Assembly (NCBI GenBank): GCA_017509685.1
Contig: JAFWPA010000059.1
Location: forward strand, 1-42,560
Direction of reading: 5' to 3'
Source of the DNA: Bacteroidales bacterium
GTDB taxonomy: Bacteria > Bacteroidota > Bacteroidia > Bacteroidales > UBA932
DNA: 42,560 nt
In this document: one piece after another, positions 32,608 to 42,094 of the stretch
Layout: each line of letters starts with the position of its first letter
Position numbering within the stretch: position 1 is the stretch's first letter
Notes under the pieces: generated by a model
Told to the model about the DNA's origin: nothing
What the model saw: only the letters and a program-made list of their open reading frames with translations
The model's database searches: none
Made by a program: the position numbers and the translations under genes

Positions 32608-34914
32608 ATGAACGAGAAAAATTTAGTGATTGTAGAGTCTCCCGGAAAGGTAAGGACCATCCAGCAATACTTGGGAAAGGACTACCTTGTGAAGGCATCT
32701 GTGGGTCATATCCGGGATCTGGAGGAGCACAAGCTCAGCGTGGACGTTGAAAACGGTTTCCAGCCGGAATATGTAATCCCCGCCGACAAGAAAAAGGTAG
32801 TGGCCGAGCTGAAGAAGCTGTCGGCCGGTGCCGCCACCGTGTGGCTGGCGTCCGATGAGGACCGCGAGGGAGAGGCCATTTCCTGGCACCTGCGCGAGAC
32901 CCTGGAGCTGCCGCGGGAGAAGACCCGCCGCATCGTGTTCCACGAAATCACCAAGCAAGCCATCCTGGAGGCCATCGAGCACCCCAGGGACATCGATATG
33001 AACCTGGTGAACGCCCAGCAGGCCCGTCGCGTGCTGGACCGCCTGGTGGGCTTTGAGCTGTCCCCCATCCTGTGGCGCAAGATCCAGCCCAAGCTGAGCG
33101 CCGGCCGCGTGCAGAGCGTGGCCCTGCGCCTGATTGTGGACCGAGAAAAGGAGATTATGGCGTTCCGCCCGGAACCTTACTACCGCGTGGAAGCCACCTT
33201 CCGCCCGGAAGGCTCCCCGGTGAAAGTAAAAGCCCTGCTGGACACCCGTTTTGCCACGGAGGAAGAGGCACGCCGGTTCCTGGAGGATTCCATCGGCGCC
33301 CGCTACAGCATCGTTTCCCTGGAGAAGAAGGAAGGCGTGCGCGTTCCCGCCGCCCCCTTCACCACCTCTACGCTGCAGCAGGAAGCGGCCCGCAAGCTGC
33401 GCTTCCCGGTGTCCACCACCATGCGCGTGGCGCAGACCCTGTACGAAAGGGGTCTCATCACCTATATGCGTACGGACTCCACCAACCTCTCTTCCCTGGC
33501 ACTGGGTACGGCCAAGCAGTTCATCCTGAACAACTTCGGCCCCGAGTACCACCATTTCCGCCAGTACCACACCCGTTCCAAGGGAGCGCAGGAGGCCCAC
33601 GAAGCCATCCGGCCCACCTATATAGACAATGTAAGCATCGAAGGCACGCCGCAGGAGAAAAAACTGTACGAGCTCATCTGGAAGCGCACCATCGCCTCCC
33701 AGATGGCCGAGAGCCGCGTGATGAACACCACCCTCAAGGTGGGAATGGACAAACGCACGGAACAGTACGGCATCCAGAGCGCAGAGCTGCTCTTCGACGG
33801 CTTTATGAAGGTGTACCTTGAGGGCCGCGACGACGAAGAGCCCGCCGAAACCGAAGAGGTGATGCTGCCGGAACTGCACAAGGGAGACGTGTTGCTGGAA
33901 GAGGGCGTGAACGCCCTGTGCAAGTTCACCGCTCCGCCCGCACGTTACTCGGAGGCCACCCTGGTGAAGAAGCTGGAAGAGCTGGGTATCGGCCGTCCTT
34001 CCACCTACGCCGCAACGGTGGACACCCTCACCCGCGGCCGCGGCTATGTGGCCAAAGGCGACAAACCGGGCCAGGCTTTCAAGGTGACAAACCTTTCCCT
34101 CAAGGGCGGAACCGTCAAGTCTTCCCAGAAGACGGAGACCGTGGGCGCAGAAAAAGGTAAGTTGCTGCCTCAGGAGATCGGCCTCATCGTGACGGACTTC
34201 CTGGTGGGCAACTTCACGGACATCCTGGACTACGACTTCACCGCCAACGTGGAGGCCGATTTCGACGATGTGGCCGAGGGCAAGAAAGCCTGGAACGACA
34301 CCATTGAAGCCTTCTACATGCCTTTCCACCGCCACGTGGAGGAGGTGATGCAGGACCGCAGCTACAGCAAGGTGACGCGGGAGATCGGCATCGCCCCGGA
34401 CGGCGACAAAGTGATTGCCGCCTTCGGCAAATTCGGCCCGTATGTGCAGAAAGGAGAGGGCGAGAAACGCCAGAGCGCATCCCTGGCCAAAGGGCAGCTG
34501 ATTGAAACCATCACCCTGGAAGAAGCTCTGAAACTGCTGGAACTGCCCCGCACCGTGGGCCAGCTGGACGGCGTTGACGTGGTGGCCACCCGGGGAAAAT
34601 TCGGCCCTTACTTAAAATACGGAAGTAAAAATGTGAAACTTCCCCGTTCGGCCGACCCTCTTACCATCTCCCTGGATGAATGCGAAGCCCTGATTCGCGA
34701 ATCCACTCAGGAAAAAGCCGCTCCGGAGTACATCGCCGAGTTCGGTGACATAAAAATAGTAAACGGCCGTTATGGCCCTTACATCAAGCAAGGTGCTTCC
34801 AATTTTAAAATCCCCCGCGGAAAAGATGCCGCTACGCTTACAGAAGCTGATTGTCAAGCAATTATAGATGCTTCCGAGCCCACAAAAAAATTTGGCCGCA
34901 AACGCGGAAAATAA
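32608..34914 (+). CDS. topA: DNA topoisomerase I
   Basis: TopA relaxes negative supercoils. The product is 768 aa from ATG 32608 (MNEKNLVIVESPGKVRTI), the usual Toprim start, with ASDEDREGEAISWHL for the metal site. The active-site Tyr lies in GLITYMRTDST. The C-terminus carries three topoisomerase C-terminal repeats marked GKFGPY, GKFGPY and GRYGPY (about residues 610-750) and no Cys4 zinc fingers, as is usual in Bacteroidota. Upstream in-frame codons to 32572 lie above the promoter box. Convergent or downstream genes leave it as a single unit. Confidence 0.97.
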   Translation: MNEKNLVIVESPGKVRTIQQYLGKDYLVKASVGHIRDLEEHKLSVDVENGFQPEYVIPADKKKVVAELKKLSAGAATVWLASDEDREGEAISWHLRETLELPREKTRRIVFHEITKQAILEAIEHPRDIDMNLVNAQQARRVLDRLVGFELSPILWRKIQPKLSAGRVQSVALRLIVDREKEIMAFRPEPYYRVEATFRPEGSPVKVKALLDTRFATEEEARRFLEDSIGARYSIVSLEKKEGVRVPAAPFTTSTLQQEAARKLRFPVSTTMRVAQTLYERGLITYMRTDSTNLSSLALGTAKQFILNNFGPEYHHFRQYHTRSKGAQEAHEAIRPTYIDNVSIEGTPQEKKLYELIWKRTIASQMAESRVMNTTLKVGMDKRTEQYGIQSAELLFDGFMKVYLEGRDDEEPAETEEVMLPELHKGDVLLEEGVNALCKFTAPPARYSEATLVKKLEELGIGRPSTYAATVDTLTRGRGYVAKGDKPGQAFKVTNLSLKGGTVKSSQKTETVGAEKGKLLPQEIGLIVTDFLVGNFTDILDYDFTANVEADFDDVAEGKKAWNDTIEAFYMPFHRHVEEVMQDRSYSKVTREIGIAPDGDKVIAAFGKFGPYVQKGEGEKRQSASLAKGQLIETITLEEALKLLELPRTVGQLDGVDVVATRGKFGPYLKYGSKNVKLPRSADPLTISLDECEALIRESTQEKAAPEYIAEFGDIKIVNGRYGPYIKQGASNFKIPRGKDAATLTEADCQAIIDASEPTKKFGRKRGK

Positions 34915-34924
34915 AAATTTTTTG

Positions 34925-34932
34925 TATCTTTG
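34925..34932 (+). promoter_or_regulatory. -7 box of the Lrp/AsnC gene
   Basis: TATCTTTG matches TAnnTTTG and lies 28 nt before the ATG at 34961, directly after the topA stop codon. No clear -33 box. Confidence 0.5.
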
Positions 34933-34960
34933 CCCCGGTTAGTTTTAAAATGTAAGTAGT

Positions 34961-35455
34961 ATGTCCAGTTATCACATCGACGCCGTGGACCAGAAAATCC
35001 TGTCCTACCTTGTCAAGAACGCCCGTATGCCGTTTTTGGAAATCGCCCGCGAATGCGGCGTTTCCGGCGCAGCCATTCACCAGCGCTTCAAGCGTCTGGA
35101 GGCCAACGGTGTCATTACGGGTTCCCGCTTGCAGGTAAAGCCGCAGGCCCTGGGTCTCAATGTGTGCGCCTTTGTGAGCATCACCTTGTCGGAAAGCACC
35201 AAGTATCCCGAAGTCATCGCCAACCTCAAGAAGATTCCGGAAATCGTTGAGTGTCATTTCGTTACCGGCAAGTACGCCATCCTGGCCAAACTCTACTGCC
35301 TGGACAACGACCACCTGATGGAAGTGCTCCTGAACACCATCCAGAAACTCCCCTACATCCAGTCTACGGACACCATGATCTCCCTCGATGAACCCATCGA
35401 GCGGCAAGTATGGGTTAAAGATTTTAAGAGTACTACCTACACGGGCCGAGATTAA
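34961..35455 (+). CDS. Lrp/AsnC-family transcription regulator
   Basis: The product is 164 aa. An N-terminal winged helix-turn-helix (about 8-58, DAVDQKILSYLVKNARMPF and GVSGAAIHQRFKRLEANGVI) binds DNA. A C-terminal ACT-like RAM domain (about 70-150, NVCAFVSITLSES...IVECHFVTGKYAILAKLY) senses amino acids and drives multimer formation. The ligand and targets are not predictable. Its last 23 bp overlap the end of ispD on the other strand. Confidence 0.93.
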   Translation: MSSYHIDAVDQKILSYLVKNARMPFLEIARECGVSGAAIHQRFKRLEANGVITGSRLQVKPQALGLNVCAFVSITLSESTKYPEVIANLKKIPEIVECHFVTGKYAILAKLYCLDNDHLMEVLLNTIQKLPYIQSTDTMISLDEPIERQVWVKDFKSTTYTGRD

Positions 35456-36137
35456 GAATGGCCTGCGCGAGGGCCAAGTCCTCTGGAGTTGTAATTTTGA
35501 TATTGTACCGTTCACCCTCGATGAAGGTGAGCGGTATGCCGTATTTTTCGGCTACGGAGGCGTCGTCGGTGAAGAGGGTGTCGTAGCCTTGGGCATAGGC
35601 GGCTTTGAGCTGTGTGCTATGGAAGATCTGCGGGGTCTGGGCGCCCCAGATGCGGCTGCGGTCGATGGATTCTCCGGTAGAGGAAAGGCGGCCGTCGGGG
35701 CCTTTGGCCAGGACTTTGAGGGTGTCCGTCACGGGCAGGACGGGGATGACGGCCGGGGACGACTGGGCGGCGGCGAACAGTTCCCGGATCTTGTCCACGG
35801 AAATGAGCGGCCGTACGCCGTCCTGGACGGCGACGACGGCGTTGTCCGGCACGAATTCCAAGGCGTTCTTCACGGAATGGAAGCGGGTGAAACCGCCCTT
35901 GACCAGGCGCTGCGGGCACACAAAATTCACTTTTTGGCAATATTGGCGCCAAGAGGCAATATGGCTTTCCGGGAGCACCGTAATCACGTGTACGTCCGGC
36001 ACGGCTTCCAGGAATTTTTCCAGCGTGAGACGGAGGATGGGTTTGCCGCCCAGTTCAAGGAACTGCTTGGGTACGGAAGCCCCCATCCGGGTGCCCGTTC
36101 CCCCTGCCGTTACGATGAGATACTTATTTTGGTCCAT
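35433..36137 (-). CDS. ispD: 2-C-methyl-D-erythritol 4-phosphate cytidylyltransferase
   Basis: IspD forms CDP-methylerythritol in the MEP pathway of isoprenoid synthesis, which supplies undecaprenyl phosphate for the cell wall and the prenyl donor for MiaA. The product is 234 aa (MDQNKYLIVTAGGTGTRMGASVPKQF). The nucleotide-binding TAGGTGTRMG and KQFLEL match, with VQDGVRPLISVDKI and RIWGAQTPQIF further on. A -7 box (TACATTTG, 36162-36155) lies 17 nt before the ATG, facing that of mreB. Confidence 0.96.
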   Translation of the reverse strand: MDQNKYLIVTAGGTGTRMGASVPKQFLELGGKPILRLTLEKFLEAVPDVHVITVLPESHIASWRQYCQKVNFVCPQRLVKGGFTRFHSVKNALEFVPDNAVVAVQDGVRPLISVDKIRELFAAAQSSPAVIPVLPVTDTLKVLAKGPDGRLSSTGESIDRSRIWGAQTPQIFHSTQLKAAYAQGYDTLFTDDASVAEKYGIPLTFIEGERYNIKITTPEDLALAQAILNLGPCR

Positions 36138-36154
36138 GGCGCAATTTCATTACG

Positions 36155-36182
36155 CAAATGTAAGTTTTTTTTCGTAATTTTG
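36155..36182. promoter_or_regulatory. Divergent promoters of ispD and mreB
   Basis: TACATTTG on the minus strand (36162-36155) and TAATTTTG on the plus strand (36175-36182) stand back to back 12 bp apart. The mreB leader would be about 25-30 nt. Confidence 0.6.
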
Positions 36183-36212
36183 AAGGCTAATTCGAAAATA
36201 GAGAAACAACAT

Positions 36213-37235
36213 ATGGCATTCCGCTTCCTGAACCAAGAATTGGCTATGGACCTGGGTACCGCCAACACTATCATTTTCCAGAATGACCAGATTGTGTTGG
36301 ACGAGCCGTCCATCGTAGCCATCGACAACCAGACGGGCAAGTGCATCGCCCTGGGCCAGAAGGCCAAAATGATGCACGAGAAGACCAACCCGGGCATCAA
36401 GACCATCCGCCCCCTGCGGGATGGTGTCATCGCCGACTTCAATGCCGCCGAGATGATGATCCGCGGCTTCATCAAGCAGGTGAACGCCCGTCATCGCAGC
36501 ATCTTCGCCTCCAACCTGAAACTGGTGGTGGGTATCCCCTCCGGTTCCACGGAAGTGGAAATCCGCGCCGTCCGTGACTCCAGCGAGCACGCCGGCGGCC
36601 GCGATGTTTATCTCATCTACGAGCCCATGGCTGCAGCCCTGGGTATCGGCCTGGACGTAGAAGCTCCCAAGGGCAATATGGTGGTGGATATCGGAGGCGG
36701 TACCACCGAAATCGCCGTCATCTCCCTGGGCGGCATCGTACAGCAGGAATCCATCCGTATCGCCGGCGACGTCTTCACGGCCGACATCCAAAACTACCTG
36801 CGCCAGCAGCACGTGATCAAGGTGGGTGAAACCACGGCCGAAAGGATCAAGATCGCCGTGGGCGCCGTCATTCCCCAGCTGGACGTGGAACCGGAACCCT
36901 TCCTGGTGCGCGGCCCCAACCTGATGACCGGTCACCCGGTAGAGGCCCTCATCCCCTACCAGGAGATTGCCCACTGCCTGGACAAATCCATCGCCCGCCT
37001 GGAGGCCGCCATCCAGTCCACCCTGGAGCAGACGCCCCCGGAACTGTACTCCGACATTGTGGAGAACGGCATTTTCCTGAGCGGCGGCGGCTCCCTGCTG
37101 CGCGGCCTGGACAAACGCCTGTCGGAAAAGATGAACATCCCTTTCCACGTGGCCGAAGACCCGCTTCGCGCCGTGGCCCGCGGTACCTGCATCGCCCTCA
37201 AGAACACGGAGAACTATTCCTTCCTCATGAGATAA
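36213..37235 (+). CDS. mreB: Rod shape-determining protein MreB
   Basis: MreB is the actin-like filament that positions wall elongation. The product is 340 aa from ATG 36213 (MAFRFLNQELAMDLGTANT). It has the actin-fold phosphate loops DLGTANTIIF and VVDIGGGTTEIAVIS, and the adenosine motif FLSGGGSLLRGLDKR. It opens a five-gene operon, mreB-mreC-mreD-PBP2-rodA, and mreC starts 3 nt after it. This order is the standard elongasome locus and indicates a rod-shaped or elongating cell. Confidence 0.97.
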   Translation: MAFRFLNQELAMDLGTANTIIFQNDQIVLDEPSIVAIDNQTGKCIALGQKAKMMHEKTNPGIKTIRPLRDGVIADFNAAEMMIRGFIKQVNARHRSIFASNLKLVVGIPSGSTEVEIRAVRDSSEHAGGRDVYLIYEPMAAALGIGLDVEAPKGNMVVDIGGGTTEIAVISLGGIVQQESIRIAGDVFTADIQNYLRQQHVIKVGETTAERIKIAVGAVIPQLDVEPEPFLVRGPNLMTGHPVEALIPYQEIAHCLDKSIARLEAAIQSTLEQTPPELYSDIVENGIFLSGGGSLLRGLDKRLSEKMNIPFHVAEDPLRAVARGTCIALKNTENYSFLMR

Positions 37236-37238
37236 GCC

Positions 37239-38051
37239 ATGCGCAAACGGACAACGTGGCTTTCTGTATTGGTCTATGTGGTCGTTTTCATTGTTTTGGA
37301 AATGGTCGCATTCCAACTGATATCCGCCAACGCTCCGCTGCAGCGCACCTGGGCCGCCAAAGGCGCCCACGTATTCATGGCCAAGGTAGGTGGAAAATCC
37401 ACCGCCATCAGCCAGTACTTTACCCTCAAGTCGGAGAATGAAGCCCTGGTCCGGGAGAACGACGCCCTCATGCAGGAACTGCTGCAAGCCCGGGAACAGC
37501 TGAGAGCCTTCCACACGGAATCCCTCTCCCCGGAGCAGTCCCTCGGCTTCACGGCCATGCCCGCCGAGGTTGTGATGATGAGCAAGAACGGCCAGCACAA
37601 CTACCTCATCCTGAACAAGGGATTTGAGGACGGTGTGCAGGAGAAGTCGGGCATCATCACCCATAACGGGGTGGTGGGCATCGTAGACGCCGTGAGCGCA
37701 CACCACGCCTACGCCTTCTCCTTCCGGAACAACGACATCTCCATCAGCGCCCGGCTGGGCCACGAAGGCGGCTCCGGCCTGCTTGTGTGGGACGGCACTT
37801 CCTCCAACAGGGCCATCATCAAGGAGATTCCCCTGCAATACCTGTACAGCCCGGGAGACACGGTTTACACCAGCGGCCATTCCCTGCTGTTCCCGCCCGA
37901 CATCCCGCTGGGTTTGGCCGGGCAGTCCCACGTGGTGAACGGTGCCACCAACGAGATAGAAGTGGAACTGTTCCAGGATTTCAGCGCCATCCGTTACGTG
38001 ACCGTCGTGCACAACAATTCGTTTGACGAAATTCAGCGGTTTGTACAATGA
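37239..38051 (+). CDS. mreC: Rod shape-determining protein MreC
   Basis: MreC is a periplasmic scaffold that activates PBP2-RodA. The product is 270 aa: cytoplasmic start, membrane segment (about 7-28), coiled coil (about 62-92, LKSENEALVRENDALMQELLQAREQL) and the two beta-barrel domains (about 105-265). It overlaps mreD by 4 nt (ATGA). Confidence 0.93.
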   Translation: MRKRTTWLSVLVYVVVFIVLEMVAFQLISANAPLQRTWAAKGAHVFMAKVGGKSTAISQYFTLKSENEALVRENDALMQELLQAREQLRAFHTESLSPEQSLGFTAMPAEVVMMSKNGQHNYLILNKGFEDGVQEKSGIITHNGVVGIVDAVSAHHAYAFSFRNNDISISARLGHEGGSGLLVWDGTSSNRAIIKEIPLQYLYSPGDTVYTSGHSLLFPPDIPLGLAGQSHVVNGATNEIEVELFQDFSAIRYVTVVHNNSFDEIQRFVQ

Positions 38052-38560
38052 GAAAGTCCGGATTCTGGTTCATCTATTTGCTGCTTGTCATTGTCCAGCT
38101 GCTGCTCAACAACTTCCTGCGGGTAAGTCCGTACCTGATGCTGAGCATCCTGCCGGTCATGGTGTTGTGCATCCCCATCCGGGTAAACACTACGGCCACC
38201 ATGTTCATCGCCTTTGCCACGGGTCTGGTCATCGACCTCCTGTCCGAGGGCCTGCTGGGCCTCAACGCCCTCGCGTTGGTACCGGTGGCCCTGCTGCGCA
38301 ACAGCATCATCCGCCTTATCTTCGGCACCGAGCTCTTTGCCCGCAATGAAGACTTCTCTCCCCAGCGCAACGGATTCGGGAAAGTGCTGCTGGGCGTCTT
38401 CATCGCCCACGCGCTGTACCTGGCCATCTACGTATGGGTAGACGCCGCGGGCATGCGCCCCTTCTCCTTCAACGCCATCCGTTTCGCCGTGTCCCTGGTG
38501 GCCGGCGTGCTGGTCTCCCTGCCCACGCTGGGGCTTCTGGCTCCGGATCCGCGCCGATGA
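38048..38560 (+). CDS. mreD: Rod shape-determining protein MreD
   Basis: MreD is a small integral membrane partner of MreC. The product is 170 aa with about five hydrophobic segments (5-25, 30-48, 52-78, 112-135, 145-165). Sequence is weakly conserved in the family, so the call leans on its place between mreC and PBP2, overlapping both by 4 nt. Confidence 0.9.
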   Translation: MRKSGFWFIYLLLVIVQLLLNNFLRVSPYLMLSILPVMVLCIPIRVNTTATMFIAFATGLVIDLLSEGLLGLNALALVPVALLRNSIIRLIFGTELFARNEDFSPQRNGFGKVLLGVFIAHALYLAIYVWVDAAGMRPFSFNAIRFAVSLVAGVLVSLPTLGLLAPDPRR

Positions 38561-40398
38561 CCCAAGACGGACGTCATATCCGTCTGCTGATTGGCCTGGG
38601 AGCTGCCGCCCTTTTGCTCCTGGGCAAAATTTTTTCTCTCCAGATCCTGGACAACCGGTATAAGGAAGACGCAGACCGCAACTCCACCATCTACGAAACC
38701 ATTTACCCCACCCGCGGCATCATCTATGACCGCAACGGGAAAATCCTGGTGGGCAATAAGGTGGCCTACGATATCCTGGTGAGCCCCCGGGAAGTGCAGG
38801 AGTTCGACACCCTGGCCCTGGCCACCGTGCTGGACGTAGACCCCGAATTCATCCGCGCCAGGCTGGAGGATTACCACCGTCGGCGCACTTCTATCGGCTT
38901 CCAGGCGGTGACTATGCTGCGCACCGTCCCGGCCGAGACCTATATGCGCTTCGACGAAGTGAAGTACAAGTTCCCAGGCTTCCGCGGCCAGGTGAGAAGC
39001 ATCCGGGACTACCCCGTGAACGCGGGCGGCAACCTGCTGGGCTATGTGTCGGAGGTGAACCAGAGCTACATTGACAAGCACCCCGGCGAATACCGCAGCG
39101 GAGACTATGCGGGAATGACGGGCATCGAGGCCGCGCGGGAAGCAGAGCTTCGCGGAGAGAAAGGCTATCACATCTACCTGCGCAACTCCCGCAACCAGAT
39201 TGAACAGTCCTACAAGGACGGCGCCGAAGACAAGGAGGCCGTCCCGGGCCGCAATGTCGTCACCACCATCGACGCTGACCTCCAGCAGTTCGGGCAGGAG
39301 CTCATGCAGAACAAGGTGGGCTCCATCGTCGCCATCGAACCCGCTACCGGGGAGATTCTGGCGCTGGTATCGGCCCCCGGTATCGACGTTAGCATGCTGG
39401 CCGATATCGGCAAGTACTGGAACGAGATCTCTTCCAACCCCTACAAGCCCATGTACAACCGCGCGGTGCAGGCATCCTACCCGCCCGGCAGCGTGTTCAA
39501 GCTGGTAAACGGGCTCATCGGCCTGGAAGAGGGCGTACTGCGTCCGGAAATGACCTATCCCTGCTACCAGGGTTACCACTTCGGGGCGGGGCACAAGTTG
39601 GGCTGTCACGTGCACAAGAGCCCGCTGAACATGGAAGAGAGCATCATGATGAGCTGCAACGCCTATTACTGCTACGTGTTCAAGAACATCCTGGACCAGA
39701 AGAAGTTCGACGACGTGACCCAGGGTCTGGACCACTGGCGGGAGATGGTAATGAGCTTCGGCTTCGGCCGCAAGCTGGAGAGCGACTTCCCGGCCGAGCT
39801 CAGCGGCAGTATCCCCTCTTCCAAGACCTACAACCGGTCCTACGGGCGCGGACGGTGGAACTCCACTTCCGTGATTTCCCTTTCCATCGGCCAGGGAGAA
39901 ATCCTGGCCACCCCCATGCACCTGGCCAACCTGTGCGCCACCATCGCCAACCGCGGGCACTACTTCATCCCGCACATCATCAAGGAATCCGAGGGTGTGG
40001 AAATCGAGGACCGTTTCTATGAGCCGCAGTACACGCTGGTGGACACCCTGCAGTTCCCCAAGGTAATCAAGGGCATGTGGCGGGCGGTGAACTCCGGTCC
40101 CGGCATGGGCGGAACGGCCGCCATCGCGCACGTGGATTCCCTGGACATCTGCGGCAAGACCGGTACGGCGCAGAACCCCCGTGGGGCCGATAATTCCGTG
40201 TTCATCTGCTTCGCGCCTATGGACAACCCCAAGATTGCCATCGCCGCCTACGTGGAGAACGGCGGTTTCGGCGCCACTTACGCAGCGCCCATTGCCTCCC
40301 TGATGGTAGAGAAATACCTGAAGGGACAGACTTCCCGCCCGGCGCTGGAAACCAGAATGAAAGAAGCCGACCTCATGGCCCGTGTGAAGCATGACTGA
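38557..40398 (+). CDS. mrdA: Penicillin-binding protein 2 (elongation transpeptidase)
   Basis: PBP2 is the class B transpeptidase of lateral wall synthesis, paired with RodA. The product is 613 aa from ATG 38557 (MTQDGRHIRLLIGLG). One membrane segment (about 8-28) is followed by the dimerisation/pedestal domain (PTRGIIYDRNGKIL, near 51-64) and the transpeptidase domain with S312xxK315 in PPGSVFKLV, the SCN triad (near 364) and KTGTAQN (near 523). It overlaps mreD by 4 nt and rodA by 8 nt. An upstream in-frame extension over mreD is a shadow. Confidence 0.96.
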   Translation: MTQDGRHIRLLIGLGAAALLLLGKIFSLQILDNRYKEDADRNSTIYETIYPTRGIIYDRNGKILVGNKVAYDILVSPREVQEFDTLALATVLDVDPEFIRARLEDYHRRRTSIGFQAVTMLRTVPAETYMRFDEVKYKFPGFRGQVRSIRDYPVNAGGNLLGYVSEVNQSYIDKHPGEYRSGDYAGMTGIEAAREAELRGEKGYHIYLRNSRNQIEQSYKDGAEDKEAVPGRNVVTTIDADLQQFGQELMQNKVGSIVAIEPATGEILALVSAPGIDVSMLADIGKYWNEISSNPYKPMYNRAVQASYPPGSVFKLVNGLIGLEEGVLRPEMTYPCYQGYHFGAGHKLGCHVHKSPLNMEESIMMSCNAYYCYVFKNILDQKKFDDVTQGLDHWREMVMSFGFGRKLESDFPAELSGSIPSSKTYNRSYGRGRWNSTSVISLSIGQGEILATPMHLANLCATIANRGHYFIPHIIKESEGVEIEDRFYEPQYTLVDTLQFPKVIKGMWRAVNSGPGMGGTAAIAHVDSLDICGKTGTAQNPRGADNSVFICFAPMDNPKIAIAAYVENGGFGATYAAPIASLMVEKYLKGQTSRPALETRMKEADLMARVKHD

Positions 40399-41911
40399 GA
40401 GAGATCCATATAAGAGGCAGTCCATAGACTGGTGGCTGGTGGGGACGTATCTCCTGCTGGTGCTCATCGGCTGGGTGAACATCTATGCCGCCACCCATAC
40501 GTCCGAGGCTGCGTCCCTGCTGGACTTTTCCGGCCGTGCGGGCAAACAGTTCGTGTGGATTCTCACGGCGCTGGGGCTGGCGGCTATCATCCTGTTCCTG
40601 CTCCCGGCCAAACTGTGGGAGGGCATCTGTATACCCTTGTACGGATTTGTGGTGGCGCTGCTGGTGCTGGTAATCTTCGTCTCCTCCAACATCAAGGGTT
40701 CGCATTCCTGGTTTAGCCTGGGACCCATCAGTTTCCAGCCGGCCGAAATCTCCAAGATATCCACTTCCCTGTTGCTGTCCTACTGGCTCAGCCAGCAGGG
40801 ATTCAAGATGACCCGGCTCAAGGACTTCCTGGTGGCGTGCCTCATCATCGGCCTGCCCATGCTCATCATCGTGGCCGAGAGCGAGACGGGCAGCGCCCTG
40901 GTGTACATCGGCTTCATCTTCGTGCTGTACCGGGAGGGGCTTTCCGGCTGGTGGCTGGGACTGATTGGCCTCATCATCCTGCTGTTCATCACCACGCTTA
41001 CGATGGGCCCTTTCTGGGCTATCCTCATCATGATTGCCGTGCTGGTGGCGTGCAACGCCTACATGCAGCCGTCGCGCTTCTGGAAACGGGTGGCCATCTT
41101 CGGCGGCGTGGTGGTGGTGATCGCCCTACTGCCCACCCTGCTTTCCTGGCTGGGAAACCTGGTGACCGCACAGATGGATGCGCTCAACGACCGCATCTGG
41201 GTACCGCAGGCCGATGAGACCAAGGACTACTTCTGGGGCTTCATCCTCAAGATCAAGCCCATCTACGTGATGCTGGGCGGGGCGGCCGTGGCTTTACCGC
41301 TGCTGATGTGGTGGGCCTATCGGCAAAAAGACACCTTCTTGGGCATTTCCCTCATCGCCTTCGTGGTGGGCGTGATGATGGTGTTCTCCACGGACTACAT
41401 CTTCAACAACGTGCTCAAAGACCACCAGCGCAGCCGTATCGAGGTTTTGCTGGGCATGAAGGAAGACCTGGCCGGCGCGGGCTACAATGTGAACCAGAGT
41501 AAGATTGCCATCGGCTCCGGCGGACTGTTCGGCAAGGGCTTCCTGCAGGGGACCCAGACCACCTTCGGCTTTGTGCCGGAACAGAGCACGGACTTCATCT
41601 TCTGCACCATCGGCGAAGAGTGGGGCTTTGCAGGCAGCCTGCTGGTTATCGCGCTGTACGTGTTCCTGATTGTACGGCTGGTCACCGACGCCGAACGATG
41701 TCGCGGCCACTTTGCCCGGGTGTACGGCTACTGCGTAGCCTCCTGCATCTTCATGCACCTGTTTATTAATGTGGGCATGACCGTGGGCCTGATGCCCGTT
41801 ATTGGCATTCCCCTGCCGCTCCTTTCCTATGGCGGCTCCTCCCTGTGGGCGTTCACCATGCTCATTTTTATCTTCCTGGCGCTGTACCGGGACGAGAAGA
41901 AGTATTTTTAG
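40391..41911 (+). CDS. rodA: RodA, SEDS-family peptidoglycan polymerase
   Basis: RodA polymerises lipid II into glycan strands with PBP2. The product is 506 aa with about ten membrane segments, longer than E. coli RodA (370 aa) because of an extended loop (about 225-300, including a membrane segment and LNDRIWVPQADETKDYFWGF). The SEDS signature is clear: FSLGPISFQPAEISKIS, and the C-terminal GLMPVIGIPLPLLSYGGSS. Last gene of the mre operon; 8-nt overlap with PBP2. No typical terminator, but a palindromic element follows. Confidence 0.95.
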   Translation: MTERDPYKRQSIDWWLVGTYLLLVLIGWVNIYAATHTSEAASLLDFSGRAGKQFVWILTALGLAAIILFLLPAKLWEGICIPLYGFVVALLVLVIFVSSNIKGSHSWFSLGPISFQPAEISKISTSLLLSYWLSQQGFKMTRLKDFLVACLIIGLPMLIIVAESETGSALVYIGFIFVLYREGLSGWWLGLIGLIILLFITTLTMGPFWAILIMIAVLVACNAYMQPSRFWKRVAIFGGVVVVIALLPTLLSWLGNLVTAQMDALNDRIWVPQADETKDYFWGFILKIKPIYVMLGGAAVALPLLMWWAYRQKDTFLGISLIAFVVGVMMVFSTDYIFNNVLKDHQRSRIEVLLGMKEDLAGAGYNVNQSKIAIGSGGLFGKGFLQGTQTTFGFVPEQSTDFIFCTIGEEWGFAGSLLVIALYVFLIVRLVTDAERCRGHFARVYGYCVASCIFMHLFINVGMTVGLMPVIGIPLPLLSYGGSSLWAFTMLIFIFLALYRDEKKYF

Positions 41912-41956
41912 CGACCGGGCTGTTTTGTTGCCTGGGGTTTGGTTTCACGCTAAGTG

Positions 41957-42036
41957 CTTGATTATTAGCGCTGTTTGGCATTTTCTTTATCCCGCGCGGA
42001 GCAAAGAAAAAACCCAAATGCACTGATACACAAATA
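41957..42036. repeat. Palindromic repeat element, copy B
   Basis: About 80 bp with arms TTGATTATTAGCGCTG (41958-41973) and CACTGATACACAA (42021-42033), and inner arms CATTTTCTTTA and CAAAGAAAAAACCC around CCCGCGCGGAG. Its left half is about 85% identical to the left half of copy A at 26243-26320, and both fold the same way. It lies between rodA and the split tRNA gene. Confidence 0.6.
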
Positions 42037-42072
42037 GTTAGCCAGCGAGCTGAAAAATCCGATTTTTTTGCT

Positions 42073-42080
42073 TACCTTTG
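42073..42080 (+). promoter_or_regulatory. -7 box of the tRNA-Leu gene
   Basis: TACCTTTG matches TAnnTTTG 14 nt before the first tRNA base. A -33 box is not obvious. Confidence 0.5.
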
Positions 42081-42094
42081 CAGTCCCACATTAC

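Noticed and set aside
32623-34335. 570-codon open frame on the minus strand, antisense to topA
   Set aside because: It mirrors topA codons in a high-G+C gene, is His/Gly/Gln rich and low in complexity, and matches no family. The same holds for antisense frames at 36150-38048, 38428-40482, 27934-30132, 5456-6760 and 14578-15957.
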